Shown: positions 6,929-16,266, numbered from the stretch's first letter. The stretch: 64,000 nt of DNA from Flavobacteriales bacterium (GCA_018401695.1 JAGYKD010000001.1:474016-538015), one strand, 5' to 3'. Made by a program: numbers and translations. Notes: generated by a model not told the origin, from the sequence alone.

Positions 6929-9658
6929 ATGTTACGCTTGATATGTTTTTTGGTTCTTTTTTCTGTTTTGCCCGGGACGATTTCTTTGTTGAGGGGGCAA
7001 ATAACAACGAGTACGGGTCAAACCCCAACCAATTTGGTGCAAAACACTTTGGTGGGAGCGGGTCTTCAAGTATCGAATGTTACATTTCAGGGCAATCAAA
7101 ACACTCAAATAGGCAGCTTTAATGGTGTAGCTTCGAATTTGGGTCTTGCCGGGGGGGTGGTGCTTTCCACCGGTCAAATAAATCCGCCAAATGGTTTTTT
7201 TCCCAATGGATTTATAACAGGAGCCGGCACTCCAGGCTGGCAGCCGCTATCGCAATATTATGGCCAGATTTTTGGTAATGCGCTCAATACCAATAATGCT
7301 GCCGTTTTAACCTTTAATTTTATTCCCCAAGGCGACACCTTAAAGTTTCGGTATGTGTTTGCGAGTAACGAATACAATCAGTTTGTAAACTCTTCGTTTA
7401 ACGACATTTTTGCCTTTTTCTTGACGGGTCCCAACCCAAATGGACCGGCCTACAACCAAACGAATGTGGCCTTGATTCCCAATTCGACGCAACCGGTAAC
7501 CATAAATACGGTAAATAATGGGCAGAATTTTGCATGTGGGAATGGCCCATGCACCAACTGCCAGTATTTTGTAGACAATTGCAACCAAAATAACGGGCAT
7601 GGTTTTGGCGGAGCAACGGTTCCTTTATGGGCAGTGGCAGAGGTAGTACCGTGCTCGACCTACACCATTACTCTGGCTGTAGCGGATATTGTGGATGGAG
7701 CGCTCAATTCGGCGGTATTTTTAGAGACGGGGAGTTTTCAATCATCCAATTTACAGCTTTCGGTGGCCAATAACACAACGAGTGCTGCGGATACCCTATT
7801 AACCGAAGGATGCGGCCAAGCCCAGTTGGTGGTGACCCGAACCAGTGGAGTGGCCAGTGCATTGACCGTTAACTTAAACATAACCGGCTCAGCTACCAAT
7901 GGGGTGGACTATCAAAATATACCCACCACCATTAATTTTCAGCCCGGACAAGCGACCGATACCTTAGACATTATTCCTTTGTTGGATCAGTTGGTGGAGG
8001 GCCAAGAAATAATTAGCATTTCGGTGCAAGGCAGTGGTTGCAACACCCAAACCACAAGCATTAACTTTTACATTAACGATTATATTCCGTTAACGGCATT
8101 TGCAGGAAACGATACGGTGATTGATTGCAATGGAGCCCTGCTTACTGCCACGGTAAGCGGTGGTAAGCCCGGATATCAATACAGTTGGGACAATGGTGCT
8201 TCTACCGGGCTTAGCTATAATTATATTCCGACACAAGATAGGTATGTGGTTTTCTCAGTAACAGACACTTGCGGCAATACGGTAGAGGATTCCCTCTATG
8301 TTGACTTTGTTGAGCCGGTAACTGCGGGCTTTGATTTTCATGGGTTTCAACCCACGAGCGCGGTGGAGGGTTGTGGCACTGCCAGATTGGCCATTAGCCG
8401 GTCGATTTCGGTAAATCAGGCCAAAACCTACCCTATTCAAATTTCGGGTTCGGCAGTAAACGGCACGGACTATGCCAATGTAGCGCAAAGTATTTCGTTT
8501 GCTGCGGGGCAGGATACCGTGTATATAGATGTGGTGCCCAATTATGATGTGCAGAATGAGGGGAATGAAACCGTTACAATAACTGTGGTAGACACCTTGT
8601 GCGATGGTACAACGGTTCCATTCACTGCCACAGTAACTATAGTAGATATCGTGCCCTTGCAATTGGATGCCGGCCCGGACCAATTCATAGATTGTCCAAG
8701 ACAAGCCAAGGCAATAAACCCAATAATTTCAGGGGGCAGGGGGCAACTAAGCTACCAATGGGACCACGGTCCTCAAACCGCTGCTTTAAGCAATTTGTGG
8801 CCTTCGGACACCACGACCTATACCATTACCGTAACGGATAGTTGCGGCAACAGTTTAACGGACGAAGTGGTATTGTTTTACCACCACAATCCGGTGGCTG
8901 ATTTCTTAATAGATGGGCCCTATTGTGAGCCTATTCAGATGATTTTTACCAACCAAACGGATCCGGGTTCAGGTACCATTAAGGATTATGCTTGGGATTT
9001 AGACGAGGGGCAATCTGCCGACGTTTCTCCACAAAAAGTGTATTATGCCGGCAATTATACGGTACAACTTATAGCCACCAATATTTTTAACTGTAGGGAT
9101 ACGGTGCAAAAAAGTTTTGTGGTATTACCTTCACCTACGGTAGTCCCCAATTTCACGCCCCAAGACCCGAGCATGCTTAATCCGGAAGTTGAATTTTCGG
9201 ATCGATCCTATCCTGATATTGTGCAGTGGAGTTGGGAAATCGAAGGCGAAACAAGCAGCCAAGATTCATCGTTCAGTTGGTACTTTAACTCTCCCGGACT
9301 GTATCAAGGAAGGTTGGAAGTAGTGAATTCCGATGGGTGCACTGCCTTTTTAGAATTTCCTATTCGTGTACGGGACGAGACTTCGGTCTATATTCCCAAC
9401 GTATTTACTCCCAACGGGGATGGGCTAAACGATTTATTTGTTGCTCAGGGTGTAAATTGGAAGACCTTTCAAATGTGGATATTTAACCGTTGGGGCGAGG
9501 AGCTATACTTTACCAACGACAAGGCCAAAGGTTGGAATGGCGCCAAACACAATGCAGGAGAGGTGTTAAAGCAAGACACTTATACGTATAAGATTCGTGT
9601 GGTGGACAACAACAACCAAGAGCACTCTTATGTAGGCAAAGTGCAGCTGCTTCCCTAA
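6929..9658 (+). CDS. T9SS type B adhesin with choice-of-anchor L domain
   Basis: A 909-residue exported surface protein. The ATG at 6929 begins a signal peptide (MLRLICFLVLFSVLPGTIS) and follows a -7 box. Residues ~30-270 match the 'choice-of-anchor L' pattern (FRYVFASNEYNQFV, FNDIFAFFLTGP). Calx-beta-like repeats follow (ITGSATNGVDY, ISGSAVNGTDY), then SprB/PKD-like segments, and a gliding-motility-type C-terminal sorting domain (IPNVFTPNGDGLNDLF ... FNRWGEELY ... GTYTYKI-like ... YVGKVQLLP) in the last ~85 residues. That domain directs export and attachment by the type IX secretion system. The stop overlaps the next start (TAATG), so the downstream methyltransferase is translationally coupled. 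Confidence 0.9.
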   Translation: MLRLICFLVLFSVLPGTISLLRGQITTSTGQTPTNLVQNTLVGAGLQVSNVTFQGNQNTQIGSFNGVASNLGLAGGVVLSTGQINPPNGFFPNGFITGAGTPGWQPLSQYYGQIFGNALNTNNAAVLTFNFIPQGDTLKFRYVFASNEYNQFVNSSFNDIFAFFLTGPNPNGPAYNQTNVALIPNSTQPVTINTVNNGQNFACGNGPCTNCQYFVDNCNQNNGHGFGGATVPLWAVAEVVPCSTYTITLAVADIVDGALNSAVFLETGSFQSSNLQLSVANNTTSAADTLLTEGCGQAQLVVTRTSGVASALTVNLNITGSATNGVDYQNIPTTINFQPGQATDTLDIIPLLDQLVEGQEIISISVQGSGCNTQTTSINFYINDYIPLTAFAGNDTVIDCNGALLTATVSGGKPGYQYSWDNGASTGLSYNYIPTQDRYVVFSVTDTCGNTVEDSLYVDFVEPVTAGFDFHGFQPTSAVEGCGTARLAISRSISVNQAKTYPIQISGSAVNGTDYANVAQSISFAAGQDTVYIDVVPNYDVQNEGNETVTITVVDTLCDGTTVPFTATVTIVDIVPLQLDAGPDQFIDCPRQAKAINPIISGGRGQLSYQWDHGPQTAALSNLWPSDTTTYTITVTDSCGNSLTDEVVLFYHHNPVADFLIDGPYCEPIQMIFTNQTDPGSGTIKDYAWDLDEGQSADVSPQKVYYAGNYTVQLIATNIFNCRDTVQKSFVVLPSPTVVPNFTPQDPSMLNPEVEFSDRSYPDIVQWSWEIEGETSSQDSSFSWYFNSPGLYQGRLEVVNSDGCTAFLEFPIRVRDETSVYIPNVFTPNGDGLNDLFVAQGVNWKTFQMWIFNRWGEELYFTNDKAKGWNGAKHNAGEVLKQDTYTYKIRVVDNNNQEHSYVGKVQLLP

Positions 9659-10263
9659 TGAAATTTGGAGGGCATCTTCCGTTTTCTCTTATTGCTCCTT
9701 TTTACTTTTTGGTCGAAAGGCCATTTAATGCTTGCAGGAAACAGGCGCTTGCCCATATAGGCTCAAATAAGTGTGGCCGGTGGATTATGGTAGGAGCAGG
9801 CACCTTGCCTGAATACAGATTTCTTGAATCAGGGGTAGACTGGCACCTGATAGAACCGTCCAAAGTCATGGCAAGAAAGGGGAAAAAGCGGAGTCGGAAA
9901 TTAGGCTTGCACCTTACCTGGCATGACCAAAATTGGGAGGATTACGATAATCCAGCGGAGGTAGAGGGCATTTACTTTCCGTTTGTATTGGGTGTTCACC
10001 CCAAGCCGGAAGAAGCACTAACGAAAGCTTGGAAAATCATAAAGCCAGGAGGAACCTTATTGATTCTTGATTTGGGTTTGGAAAAAGCGCCCTATAAGGG
10101 GGTGAAATTCGGTTATCGAATTTTTTCTTATTTGATAAGTCGTCCGGCTTGGAGTCTCAAAGCATGGATGGAGAATCATGGAGAGGCGAGGTTTGAATCC
10201 TCGGGTATGGAAACAGGAATATGGATATGTTTGAAGCCTATCGAGGAAACAAGGGCTATATAA
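9658..10263 (+). CDS. Class I SAM-dependent methyltransferase-like protein
   Basis: A 201-residue cytosolic protein. The first strand and glycine loop appear as WIMVGAGTLPEYRF (about residue 41), the acidic residue of strand 2 as LIEPS, and the post-IV region as KIIKPGGTLLILDLG (about residue 122). This order is typical of class I methyltransferases, though the glycine loop is short and the substrate is unknown. Its ATG overlaps by one base the stop of the upstream T9SS adhesin, so the two are co-expressed. Modification linked to the adhesin or cell envelope is possible, but this is inference. The call rests on fold-level motifs only. Confidence 0.65.
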   Translation: MKFGGHLPFSLIAPFYFLVERPFNACRKQALAHIGSNKCGRWIMVGAGTLPEYRFLESGVDWHLIEPSKVMARKGKKRSRKLGLHLTWHDQNWEDYDNPAEVEGIYFPFVLGVHPKPEEALTKAWKIIKPGGTLLILDLGLEKAPYKGVKFGYRIFSYLISRPAWSLKAWMENHGEARFESSGMETGIWICLKPIEETRAI

Positions 10264-10301
10264 GCAAAGGAAAATGGTTAATTTAGATCACGATTCTTTC
10301 C

Positions 10302-10904
10302 ATGCAACAAGCATACCATATATTAGGCCTTTCCCCAGAGGCCAGTTTGCAAGAAATTAAGCGTGCCTACAGAAAAAAGGCAATGGAACTGCATCCCGAT
10401 TTAAACCCGGATGAGCAAGCCAAAGAAGCCTTTATTGAGGTTCAGCAAGCCTATGATTATTTGGTAGACCTAAAGGAGGGGCGCATTGATTTGCATAGCC
10501 GCAGCCGAGTTAGCTACAGACAAGCTTCGCCATCTGCGCCAAAGGCTTCTCCTCCGGACCGAAGTGAGGCCGAACGCAGGTATAGAGAGCATATGGCCAA
10601 AATGCGTGCAGAGCGGATGAAGGAGCGCAAAGAAGCCATGAAACGCAGCCGCGAAAAGCGCATAAAGCAAGTGCAAAGTCATAAATATTTCGCTTGGCTT
10701 CGTTTCCTCTTTTTCTCGTTTACGGCCCTTATGTTTTGCTCCGGTGCATTGATGCTACTTACGCCATTGGTTGCTTTAATTCAAAAAGGAGGGCTTGCCT
10801 TTGCCTTTTCGCTGCCCATTGCCGTTGCAGGATCCGCTGTTTTTTACCGAACAAAAAACTGGTACAACAAAACACTACCCCTGTTCCAGCCCGCAAAGGC
10901 ATAG
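10302..10904 (+). CDS. J-domain (DnaJ-like) membrane protein
   Basis: A 200-residue protein with an N-terminal J domain at residues 1-65 (YHILGLSPEASLQEIKRAYR, then the invariant HPD in LHPDLNPD), which would stimulate an Hsp70 (DnaK) ATPase. It lacks the Gly/Phe region, zinc fingers and C-terminal domains of DnaJ. Instead there is a basic charged linker (residues ~85-125) and two hydrophobic segments (~130-155 and ~163-180) that probably anchor it in the inner membrane with the J domain in the cytoplasm. It is 38 bases after the methyltransferase gene and converges with nhaA. The client is unknown. Confidence 0.85.
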   Translation: MQQAYHILGLSPEASLQEIKRAYRKKAMELHPDLNPDEQAKEAFIEVQQAYDYLVDLKEGRIDLHSRSRVSYRQASPSAPKASPPDRSEAERRYREHMAKMRAERMKERKEAMKRSREKRIKQVQSHKYFAWLRFLFFSFTALMFCSGALMLLTPLVALIQKGGLAFAFSLPIAVAGSAVFYRTKNWYNKTLPLFQPAKA

Positions 10905-10909
10905 ATTAG

Positions 10910-12247
10910 TTATGTTTTGGGCTTGGCTGAAGGTGCCTGAGGTAATGGCTTAATTTTAAGCAAAAGCACTGCCAATACACCTGAAATAAGTGAGCCTAGG
11001 AGTACTGCTGTTTTAGCAGAGGCTTTTAATTGGGGGTCCTTAAAAGCCAAGACAGAAATGAAAAGCGCCATAGTAAATCCGATTCCACCCAAAAAACCTA
11101 AGGCCCACCAAGCCGGGTGTTTTGGAGGAACAGGCAATTTTTGTCCGGTAATATAGGCCGCAAGCCAACCCACCGCACAAATGCCTAATACCTTCCCGAC
11201 CAATAGGCCTAAAAAGACTCCCAAGACCAAAGGTTCGGTAATTACCTGCCATGAAAAATCGGGCAAAACCACACCGGCATTTGCCAGAGCAAACAGAGGA
11301 AGAATGAGTATGGAAACCCAAGGGTGAAGGAAATGTTCTAATCGCTGAAGAGGAGGTAACACATGTCGAGAAGCCGTTTGGATATTATGAAAAAGTGCAG
11401 CACCAGAGGGATCTACTACATTGGGGTTTCCTTGTGGACGATTGCGCAATTTGTCCAAGAGCTTATCGGCTAGCCTTAGGTGATTTTTTCCGGAAACCTT
11501 TGGCCGTGCCGGAATCATAAAAGCCGCCAAAACCCCGGCAATGGTAGGGTGAATACCTGAAACCAAAAAGGCTAGCCAAACTCCTCCTATGCCAACTGTG
11601 GCATAGAACAAAGGACTTCGTACTCCAATTTTGTTTGCAGCAAACAAAATACTCAAGGCGGCCATTCCCATTAGCAAAGAGTCCCAATGCACTTGAGAAG
11701 TATAAAAAAAGGCAATGACCAATACCGCACCCAAGTCGTCTGCAATAGCCAAGGCTGTTAAAAACAAGCGGTAAGAGGGAGGTATATTGGGAGCGGCCAA
11801 ACTAAGAACGCCCAAAGCAAAAGCAATATCTGTGGCCATGGGTATTCCCCAACCAGCGGCTTGGGGAGTTCCGGCATTAAAACCTAAGAAAATTAAGGCG
11901 GGGAAAAGCATACCACCAATAGCTGCAGCAATAGGCAATAGAGCCTTGGAAGGTTTGCTTAAGGGTCCGGAAATCCAAGCACGCTTTAGTTCAAGTCCAA
12001 CCACAAAGAAAAACACCGCCATAAAGCCATCGTTAATGAAATGGTGCAAACTCCTGCTCAGGCTCCAATCGCCTATTTGCAAACGAATCGGGGTTTCCCA
12101 AAGATGATGGTAAGCTTCTTTCCAAGGGGAATTTGCCCAAATAAGCGCAACTATTGCCGAAAAAAGAAGCAAAAGGCCGGGCAAAACCGCCTGCTCTCTA
12201 AGGTTTATATTTCTAAATTCATGAAGGTATACTTCCCAAAAACGCAC
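10910..12247 (-). CDS. nhaA: Na+/H+ antiporter NhaA
   Basis: A 445-residue inner-membrane antiporter that exports sodium in exchange for protons. About 12 hydrophobic segments are visible. The paired aspartates of the transport site appear in ALAIADDLGAVLVIAFFY, and the C-terminal family motif GGIGFTMALFISVLAF is present. ATDIAFALGVL, which precedes the active site, is also canonical. Translation appears to start at GTG (12247); no better ATG is present before the first membrane segment. It is convergent with the J-domain gene, with 5 bases between stops. Confidence 0.95.
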   Translation of the reverse strand: MRFWEVYLHEFRNINLREQAVLPGLLLLFSAIVALIWANSPWKEAYHHLWETPIRLQIGDWSLSRSLHHFINDGFMAVFFFVVGLELKRAWISGPLSKPSKALLPIAAAIGGMLFPALIFLGFNAGTPQAAGWGIPMATDIAFALGVLSLAAPNIPPSYRLFLTALAIADDLGAVLVIAFFYTSQVHWDSLLMGMAALSILFAANKIGVRSPLFYATVGIGGVWLAFLVSGIHPTIAGVLAAFMIPARPKVSGKNHLRLADKLLDKLRNRPQGNPNVVDPSGAALFHNIQTASRHVLPPLQRLEHFLHPWVSILILPLFALANAGVVLPDFSWQVITEPLVLGVFLGLLVGKVLGICAVGWLAAYITGQKLPVPPKHPAWWALGFLGGIGFTMALFISVLAFKDPQLKASAKTAVLLGSLISGVLAVLLLKIKPLPQAPSAKPKT

Positions 12248-12356
12248 AGTATAGAATAGAAAAAAAAGTAAGAACCACCAAGGAATTAAGAAAATTTAGG
12301 CGTGGTTTTACCAATAAAGAAAGGTTTAGGGACAAGCCAAGGGCTTGAATTCCTCA

Positions 12357-12926
12357 TTAAAAGTCTTCTTCTTCGTCTTCTAAAGCATAAGAAAGCTCTT
12401 CGGACCAGCGTATGTCCATGGAGGCTTCCCAATCGTTGAACAAATCCTTAATCCAAACCGCTCCTGAAAACTTTCGAATATCGTCGGGTTTGTCTTTAAG
12501 GATTTTACCTAAATCGACATAGATACGTCGAATTTCAAAAAGGAGTTGCTCGTTTTGCTCTTCGGCAGTTTCTTCAGGAATAAGGTCATAAATTTCAGCA
12601 GCTTCCAGAAAAAGCCAGGGCGATGCAGCCCTATTTTGGTCAAAGAAATGCTTGGTTCGCTCAATGAAATCAAGCAATAAGTCTAGGTCTGGGAGTTCTT
12701 GGCTTTGCAGGTATTGTCCAAACTCAAAGAGGCGTTCCAAACCAGGACGGAGACGGGCACGAAGTGCAATAGGTTCTTTTTCATCCCAAAGTTGACTGGG
12801 CACCATTTCAACCTGAAAGCCCATAAGGAGCTTATACCAAAAAGGAATTGGGAAACGTGCTTCGGATAAATTAAACAGATGCTCGGTTGCATCGTTGGTG
12901 GCAAATAAGTATGCCCGGTTGGCCAT
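12357..12926 (-). CDS. Uncharacterised cytosolic protein
   Basis: A 189-residue protein, taking the ATG at 12926 (MANRAYLFATND). The longer frame to 13025 overlaps the promoter region of the divergent DUF389 gene and adds a hydrophobic stretch that looks spurious. The protein is acidic, has no signal peptide, and contains FNLSEARFPIPFWYKLLMG near the N-terminus and a strongly acidic tail (ALEDEEEDF). It resembles hypothetical proteins whose opening MANRAYLF is common among Bacteroidota and other bacteria; no function is known to me. It shares a 121-base divergent promoter region with the DUF389 gene. Confidence 0.75.
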   Translation of the reverse strand: MANRAYLFATNDATEHLFNLSEARFPIPFWYKLLMGFQVEMVPSQLWDEKEPIALRARLRPGLERLFEFGQYLQSQELPDLDLLLDFIERTKHFFDQNRAASPWLFLEAAEIYDLIPEETAEEQNEQLLFEIRRIYVDLGKILKDKPDDIRKFSGAVWIKDLFNDWEASMDIRWSEELSYALEDEEEDF

Positions 12927-13035
12927 GACAGCATTGGTTTTGCAGTCCAAAGTAAATAAAATAAAAGAAGTAAGACCCAAGGAGGCCACAATTGACCAAA
13001 AAGGGCGCCAAGAAACATATCCCAAGGCTTTGTTT

Positions 13036-13043
13036 TATCTTTG
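13036..13043 (+). promoter_or_regulatory. -7 box TATCTTTG, near-leaderless
   Basis: A perfect Bacteroidota -7 box four bases before the ATG at 13048. It supports that start and implies a very short or absent 5' leader. Confidence 0.65.
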
Positions 13044-13047
13044 TAAC

Positions 13048-14394
13048 ATGCTTAGAAATCAACTGTTGGAATTCCTTCGGTCTCGTTTTAACTTGGACGA
13101 TGACCGAGCTCCCTATGACGAGATTGTGGTGGGAATTTCCAAAGGCGTGGTCTTTAAAGGCCCCAACCTGTGGATTCTTTTCTTTGCCATTTTTATCTGC
13201 TCCATAGGGCTGAATGTTAACAGTACTGCCGTGATAATAGGGGCCATGTTAATTTCTCCAATTATGGGCCCCATAATTGGCCTTGGTCTTGGCGCAGGCA
13301 TCAACGACATTCCGCTGATTCGCAAGTCGCTAAAAAACTTGGCAATCGCGGTAGGCATAAGCATATTGGCTTCTTTCCTTTACTTTATTGTAACCCCTTT
13401 GGACGAGCCGCAAAGTGAGTTATTCAACCGCACAAAGCCTACCCTTTGGGATGTTGGCGTGGCGTTTTTTGGGGGTTTGGCAGGTATTGTTGCCGGAACC
13501 CGGCAAGAAAAATCCAATGTAATTCCCGGTGTAGCTATTGCTACAGCGTTAATGCCCCCCTTATGCACCGCTGGTTACGGACTGGCCAACGGCGAATGGT
13601 TGTTCTTTTTTGGGGCGTTTTACCTTTTCATTATCAACTGTGTGTATATCGCCCTCTCTACTCTGTTGATTGTTCGCTTTTTAAAGTTTCCAAGTCGATC
13701 TTTTGTGGATCCCAAAGTAAGGAAGTGGACCCGCAACATTATAACTTCTGCCATTTTATTGACGGTGGTTCCTAGCTTAATTCTAGCCTATTCTATGGTT
13801 ACCGATTTATATTTCCAAAGAAATGCCCACGCGTTTATAGAAAAAGAATTGAGTTTCCCGGGAACCTTTGTGAGTGGCACCCGCATTGCGGAGGAGCCTA
13901 AACGGATTGAAGTGGGTATTATTGGAGGTCCTGTTCCTAATGAAATGATTCGTATGGCGGAAGCTAAGCTACCTGATTACGGACTTAAGGGTACGCAATT
14001 GAGCATTACTCAAGGTAGGATGGAAGAAGGGAACAAAGCCAACGAAGAAATTTTCCAGCTAAAGACTCTTTTATTGGGCAAAGAGCGCGCCCTAGACAGC
14101 CTGCAACGCATTTTAGAAAGAAGAAGTTTCACCGAAGTTCAAAGCAGTGAGCTGTTTCAGGAAATTCGTGCCGGATATGCTCCCCAACTTTGTGGCTTAT
14201 TCTTGCAAACCGGAGAAACTTGGAGCGACAGCAGCCTAAGCCAGGCCGATACTACCACTGTAGTGTGGCTTCAACTAAGCGAGCCCCTACCAGTTACCGA
14301 CAGCTTAAGATTAGTACGTTGGCTTCCATTACGCTTAGGCACCCCCAAAGTATGGATGCACCAAGAAATAAAAACAAAAAACGGGGAACTTTAA
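13048..14394 (+). CDS. DUF389 membrane protein
   Basis: A 448-residue inner-membrane protein starting at the ATG (13048) behind a -7 box. The DUF389 core is clear: SIGLNVNSTAVIIGAMLISPIMGPIIGLGLG, then the second half with GGLAGIVAGTR and IATALMPPLCTAGYGLA, over roughly residues 35-240 with six or so hydrophobic segments. The C-terminal ~200 residues form a soluble, partly coiled-coil domain (FQLKTLLLGKERALDSLQRILERR). Members of this family are of unknown or transport-like function. The stop codon lies inside the bidirectional terminator shared with the L25 gene. Confidence 0.88.
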   Translation: MLRNQLLEFLRSRFNLDDDRAPYDEIVVGISKGVVFKGPNLWILFFAIFICSIGLNVNSTAVIIGAMLISPIMGPIIGLGLGAGINDIPLIRKSLKNLAIAVGISILASFLYFIVTPLDEPQSELFNRTKPTLWDVGVAFFGGLAGIVAGTRQEKSNVIPGVAIATALMPPLCTAGYGLANGEWLFFFGAFYLFIINCVYIALSTLLIVRFLKFPSRSFVDPKVRKWTRNIITSAILLTVVPSLILAYSMVTDLYFQRNAHAFIEKELSFPGTFVSGTRIAEEPKRIEVGIIGGPVPNEMIRMAEAKLPDYGLKGTQLSITQGRMEEGNKANEEIFQLKTLLLGKERALDSLQRILERRSFTEVQSSELFQEIRAGYAPQLCGLFLQTGETWSDSSLSQADTTTVVWLQLSEPLPVTDSLRLVRWLPLRLGTPKVWMHQEIKTKNGEL

Positions 14395-14411
14395 AAGTTC
14401 CCCGTTTTTTA
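14381..14411. terminator. Bidirectional terminator between DUF389 and L25 genes
   Basis: The perfect stem ACGGGGAAC/GTTCCCCGT is flanked by A and T runs on both sides, so it can stop transcription from either strand. The DUF389 TAA (14392-14394) is in the loop. Confidence 0.85.
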
Positions 14412-14414
14412 AAA

Positions 14415-14993
14415 TTAGGCTTCGGCCGCAGCTGCCTGAGCAGACCTGGCGCTACGTGTCATACGCACAGCCGCAACAACAATAGCAGAGTTTTCGAGGA
14501 ACTCCACAGTGTCGGACTTAATATCACGAATACGGAAAGAGTCACCAATCTCGAGCATACTAATGTCAATAGCCACGGTGTCGGGCATGTCTTTTGGTAG
14601 AGCAGCGACCATTAATTTGCGGGTATTCACAGCAAGTTTACCACCATTTCTAACCCCAATGGAGTTGCCGATAATTTCAACAGGTACTGCCATACGTACT
14701 AGTTTTTCTTCAAATACTTGTTGGAAGTCGAGGTGCAACAGGCGGTCGGTCACCGGATGAAATTGAAGATCTTTAAGTACGGCCTTAAAAGATTTTCCGT
14801 CCACTTCTACTTGAACAAAATACACGTGAGGCGTATAGACCAAGTCTTTCACATCGCGGGTTTCTACACTAAAGTGAAGAGGTTGTTCTCCACCATAAAG
14901 TACGCAAGGTACTTGATCTTCCCTGCGCAATTGGCGGGCACTTTTGGTTCCGATGTCGGAGCGGAGCTGGCCTTTGAGTTCAAAAGTTTTCAT
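14415..14993 (-). CDS. rplY: 50S ribosomal protein L25/general stress protein Ctc
   Basis: A 192-residue, long-form L25 (CTC type) that binds 5S rRNA in the large ribosomal subunit. The N-terminal L25 domain is recognisable (GTKSARQLRREDQVPCVLYGG; VLKDLQFHPVTDRLLHLDF). The C-terminal TL5/Ctc beta domain follows (VPVEIIGNSIGVRNGGKL; LPKDMPDTVAIDISML), and an Ala/Ser-rich tail ends the protein. It is 25 bases downstream of the prs gene on the same strand, the common prs-rplY pairing, so the two are probably one operon ending at the bidirectional terminator. Confidence 0.95.
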   Translation of the reverse strand: MKTFELKGQLRSDIGTKSARQLRREDQVPCVLYGGEQPLHFSVETRDVKDLVYTPHVYFVQVEVDGKSFKAVLKDLQFHPVTDRLLHLDFQQVFEEKLVRMAVPVEIIGNSIGVRNGGKLAVNTRKLMVAALPKDMPDTVAIDISMLEIGDSFRIRDIKSDTVEFLENSAIVVAAVRMTRSARSAQAAAAEA

Positions 14994-15018
14994 GAGGCAT
15001 GCAAAAATTAGAGTCTAA

Positions 15019-15957
15019 CTAAAAAAGAAAAGACGAGCTTATGCTGTCGTCGTTTAGGAGTTTATGAATGACGTCGCTAAACAAAGGAGCTACACTTAGC
15101 ACCTTTATTTTTTGCGACGAGGAACGCAAAGGAATGGTATCGGTAACCACCATTTGGGCAAGTACCGATGATTCTATTTTATCGAGCGCATTTCCGGAAA
15201 GAACGGGATGTGTGCAATAGGCACGGACGGAAGCTGCTCCATTATCGGCCATCAATTCTGCGGCTTTTGTCAATGTACCGGCAGTGTCCACCAAGTCATC
15301 AATCATAATTACATGCTTACCTTTCACGTCGCCGATTAAGGTCATATAGTCTACTTGATTAGCCACTTTACGCTCTTTGTAGAGCATGGCCATGCCACAA
15401 CCTAAGAACTTTGAATAGGCATTGGCACGTTTAGAACCCCCAATATCCGGAGCAGCAATGACCATTTCCTCGGGAGGAATTCCCAAATTTTGTATGTGTG
15501 GAGCAAAAATAGAGGATGCATAAAGGTGGTCTACAGGCACATCAAAAAAACCTTGGATTTGGTCGGCATGCAAATCCATGGTCATAACCCGAGTAACACC
15601 TGCCGCACTGAGCAAATTGGCCACCATTTTGGAGCCAATAGACACCCGGGGTTTGTCTTTACGGTCTTGCCGTGCATACCCAAAATAAGGAATTACCGCA
15701 ACTACTTGCCTTGCCGAAGCGCGTTTGGCAGCGTCAATAGAAAGCAATAGTTCCAGCAAGTTTTCGGCTGGAGGAAAGGTCGATTGAATAAGAAAAACAT
15801 CGCATCCGCGCACGGTTTCTTCTATTACGGGCTGAATTTCTCCATCCGAAAAACGCTGCACTTCGATGCACCCTAGGGGGGCGCCAAACGATTTGGCGAT
15901 TTCGGCGGCTAAATAACCGCTTGCTTGACCCGAAAATAATTTAACACCTGCCGACAC
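15019..15957 (-). CDS. prs: Ribose-phosphate pyrophosphokinase (PRPP synthetase)
   Basis: A 312-residue cytosolic enzyme that makes phosphoribosyl pyrophosphate from ribose 5-phosphate and ATP for nucleotide, His and Trp synthesis. Diagnostic motifs: the class I signature MDLHADQIQGFFDVPVDHLYA (about residue 126), the flexible loop YARQDRKDKPR and the PRPP-binding loop IMIDDLVDTAGTL. It starts at GTG (15957), 17 bases after a TACCTTTG -7 box at 15982-15975. It is upstream of rplY in the same operon. Confidence 0.97.
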   Translation of the reverse strand: MSAGVKLFSGQASGYLAAEIAKSFGAPLGCIEVQRFSDGEIQPVIEETVRGCDVFLIQSTFPPAENLLELLLSIDAAKRASARQVVAVIPYFGYARQDRKDKPRVSIGSKMVANLLSAAGVTRVMTMDLHADQIQGFFDVPVDHLYASSIFAPHIQNLGIPPEEMVIAAPDIGGSKRANAYSKFLGCGMAMLYKERKVANQVDYMTLIGDVKGKHVIMIDDLVDTAGTLTKAAELMADNGAASVRAYCTHPVLSGNALDKIESSVLAQMVVTDTIPLRSSSQKIKVLSVAPLFSDVIHKLLNDDSISSSFLF

Positions 15958-15974
15958 TTTTGCAAATTGGAGTG

Positions 15975-15982
15975 CAAAGGTA
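15975..15982 (-). promoter_or_regulatory. -7 box TACCTTTG for prs-rplY
   Basis: Matches TAnnTTTG on the minus strand, ahead of the GTG start of prs. Confidence 0.55.
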
Positions 15983-16161
15983 GGTAATCGCCTTTAGTTC
16001 CGCAAAGAAGCAATAAAAATAGATGATCCTTCTTCGATAAAGCAGCTGCACCCTGCACACCATAGGCTGCAAAGGATTATAGCCCCGTTGAGAACGGCCT
16101 TGTCAACCCAAGGAGTTTTATCGAAATTCTACAAAAAAGCAGATATATTAAAATACTGTAT

Positions 16162-16169
16162 TACTTTTG
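16162..16169 (+). promoter_or_regulatory. -7 box TACTTTTG for tRNA-Leu
   Basis: Matches TAnnTTTG, 7 bases before the first base of the tRNA, the expected distance for a start just before the mature 5' end. Confidence 0.6.
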
Positions 16170-16176
16170 CACTCCC

Positions 16177-16260
16177 GCCCGGGTGGCGGAACTGGTAGAC
16201 GCGCCGGACTCAAAATCCGGTGGTAGCAATACCGTGGGGGTTCGATTCCCTTCCCGGGCA
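16177..16260 (+). tRNA. tRNA-Leu (anticodon CAA)
   Basis: Class II tRNA with acceptor GCCCGGG (16177-16183) pairing with CCCGGGC (16253-16259) and discriminator A. The anticodon arm is CCGGA-CTCAAAA-TCCGG, giving anticodon CAA, which reads UUG. A variable arm and the T loop GTTCGATTC are present. The 3' CCA is not fully encoded (ACC-T) and would be added after transcription. Confidence 0.97.
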
Positions 16261-16266
16261 CCTTAC

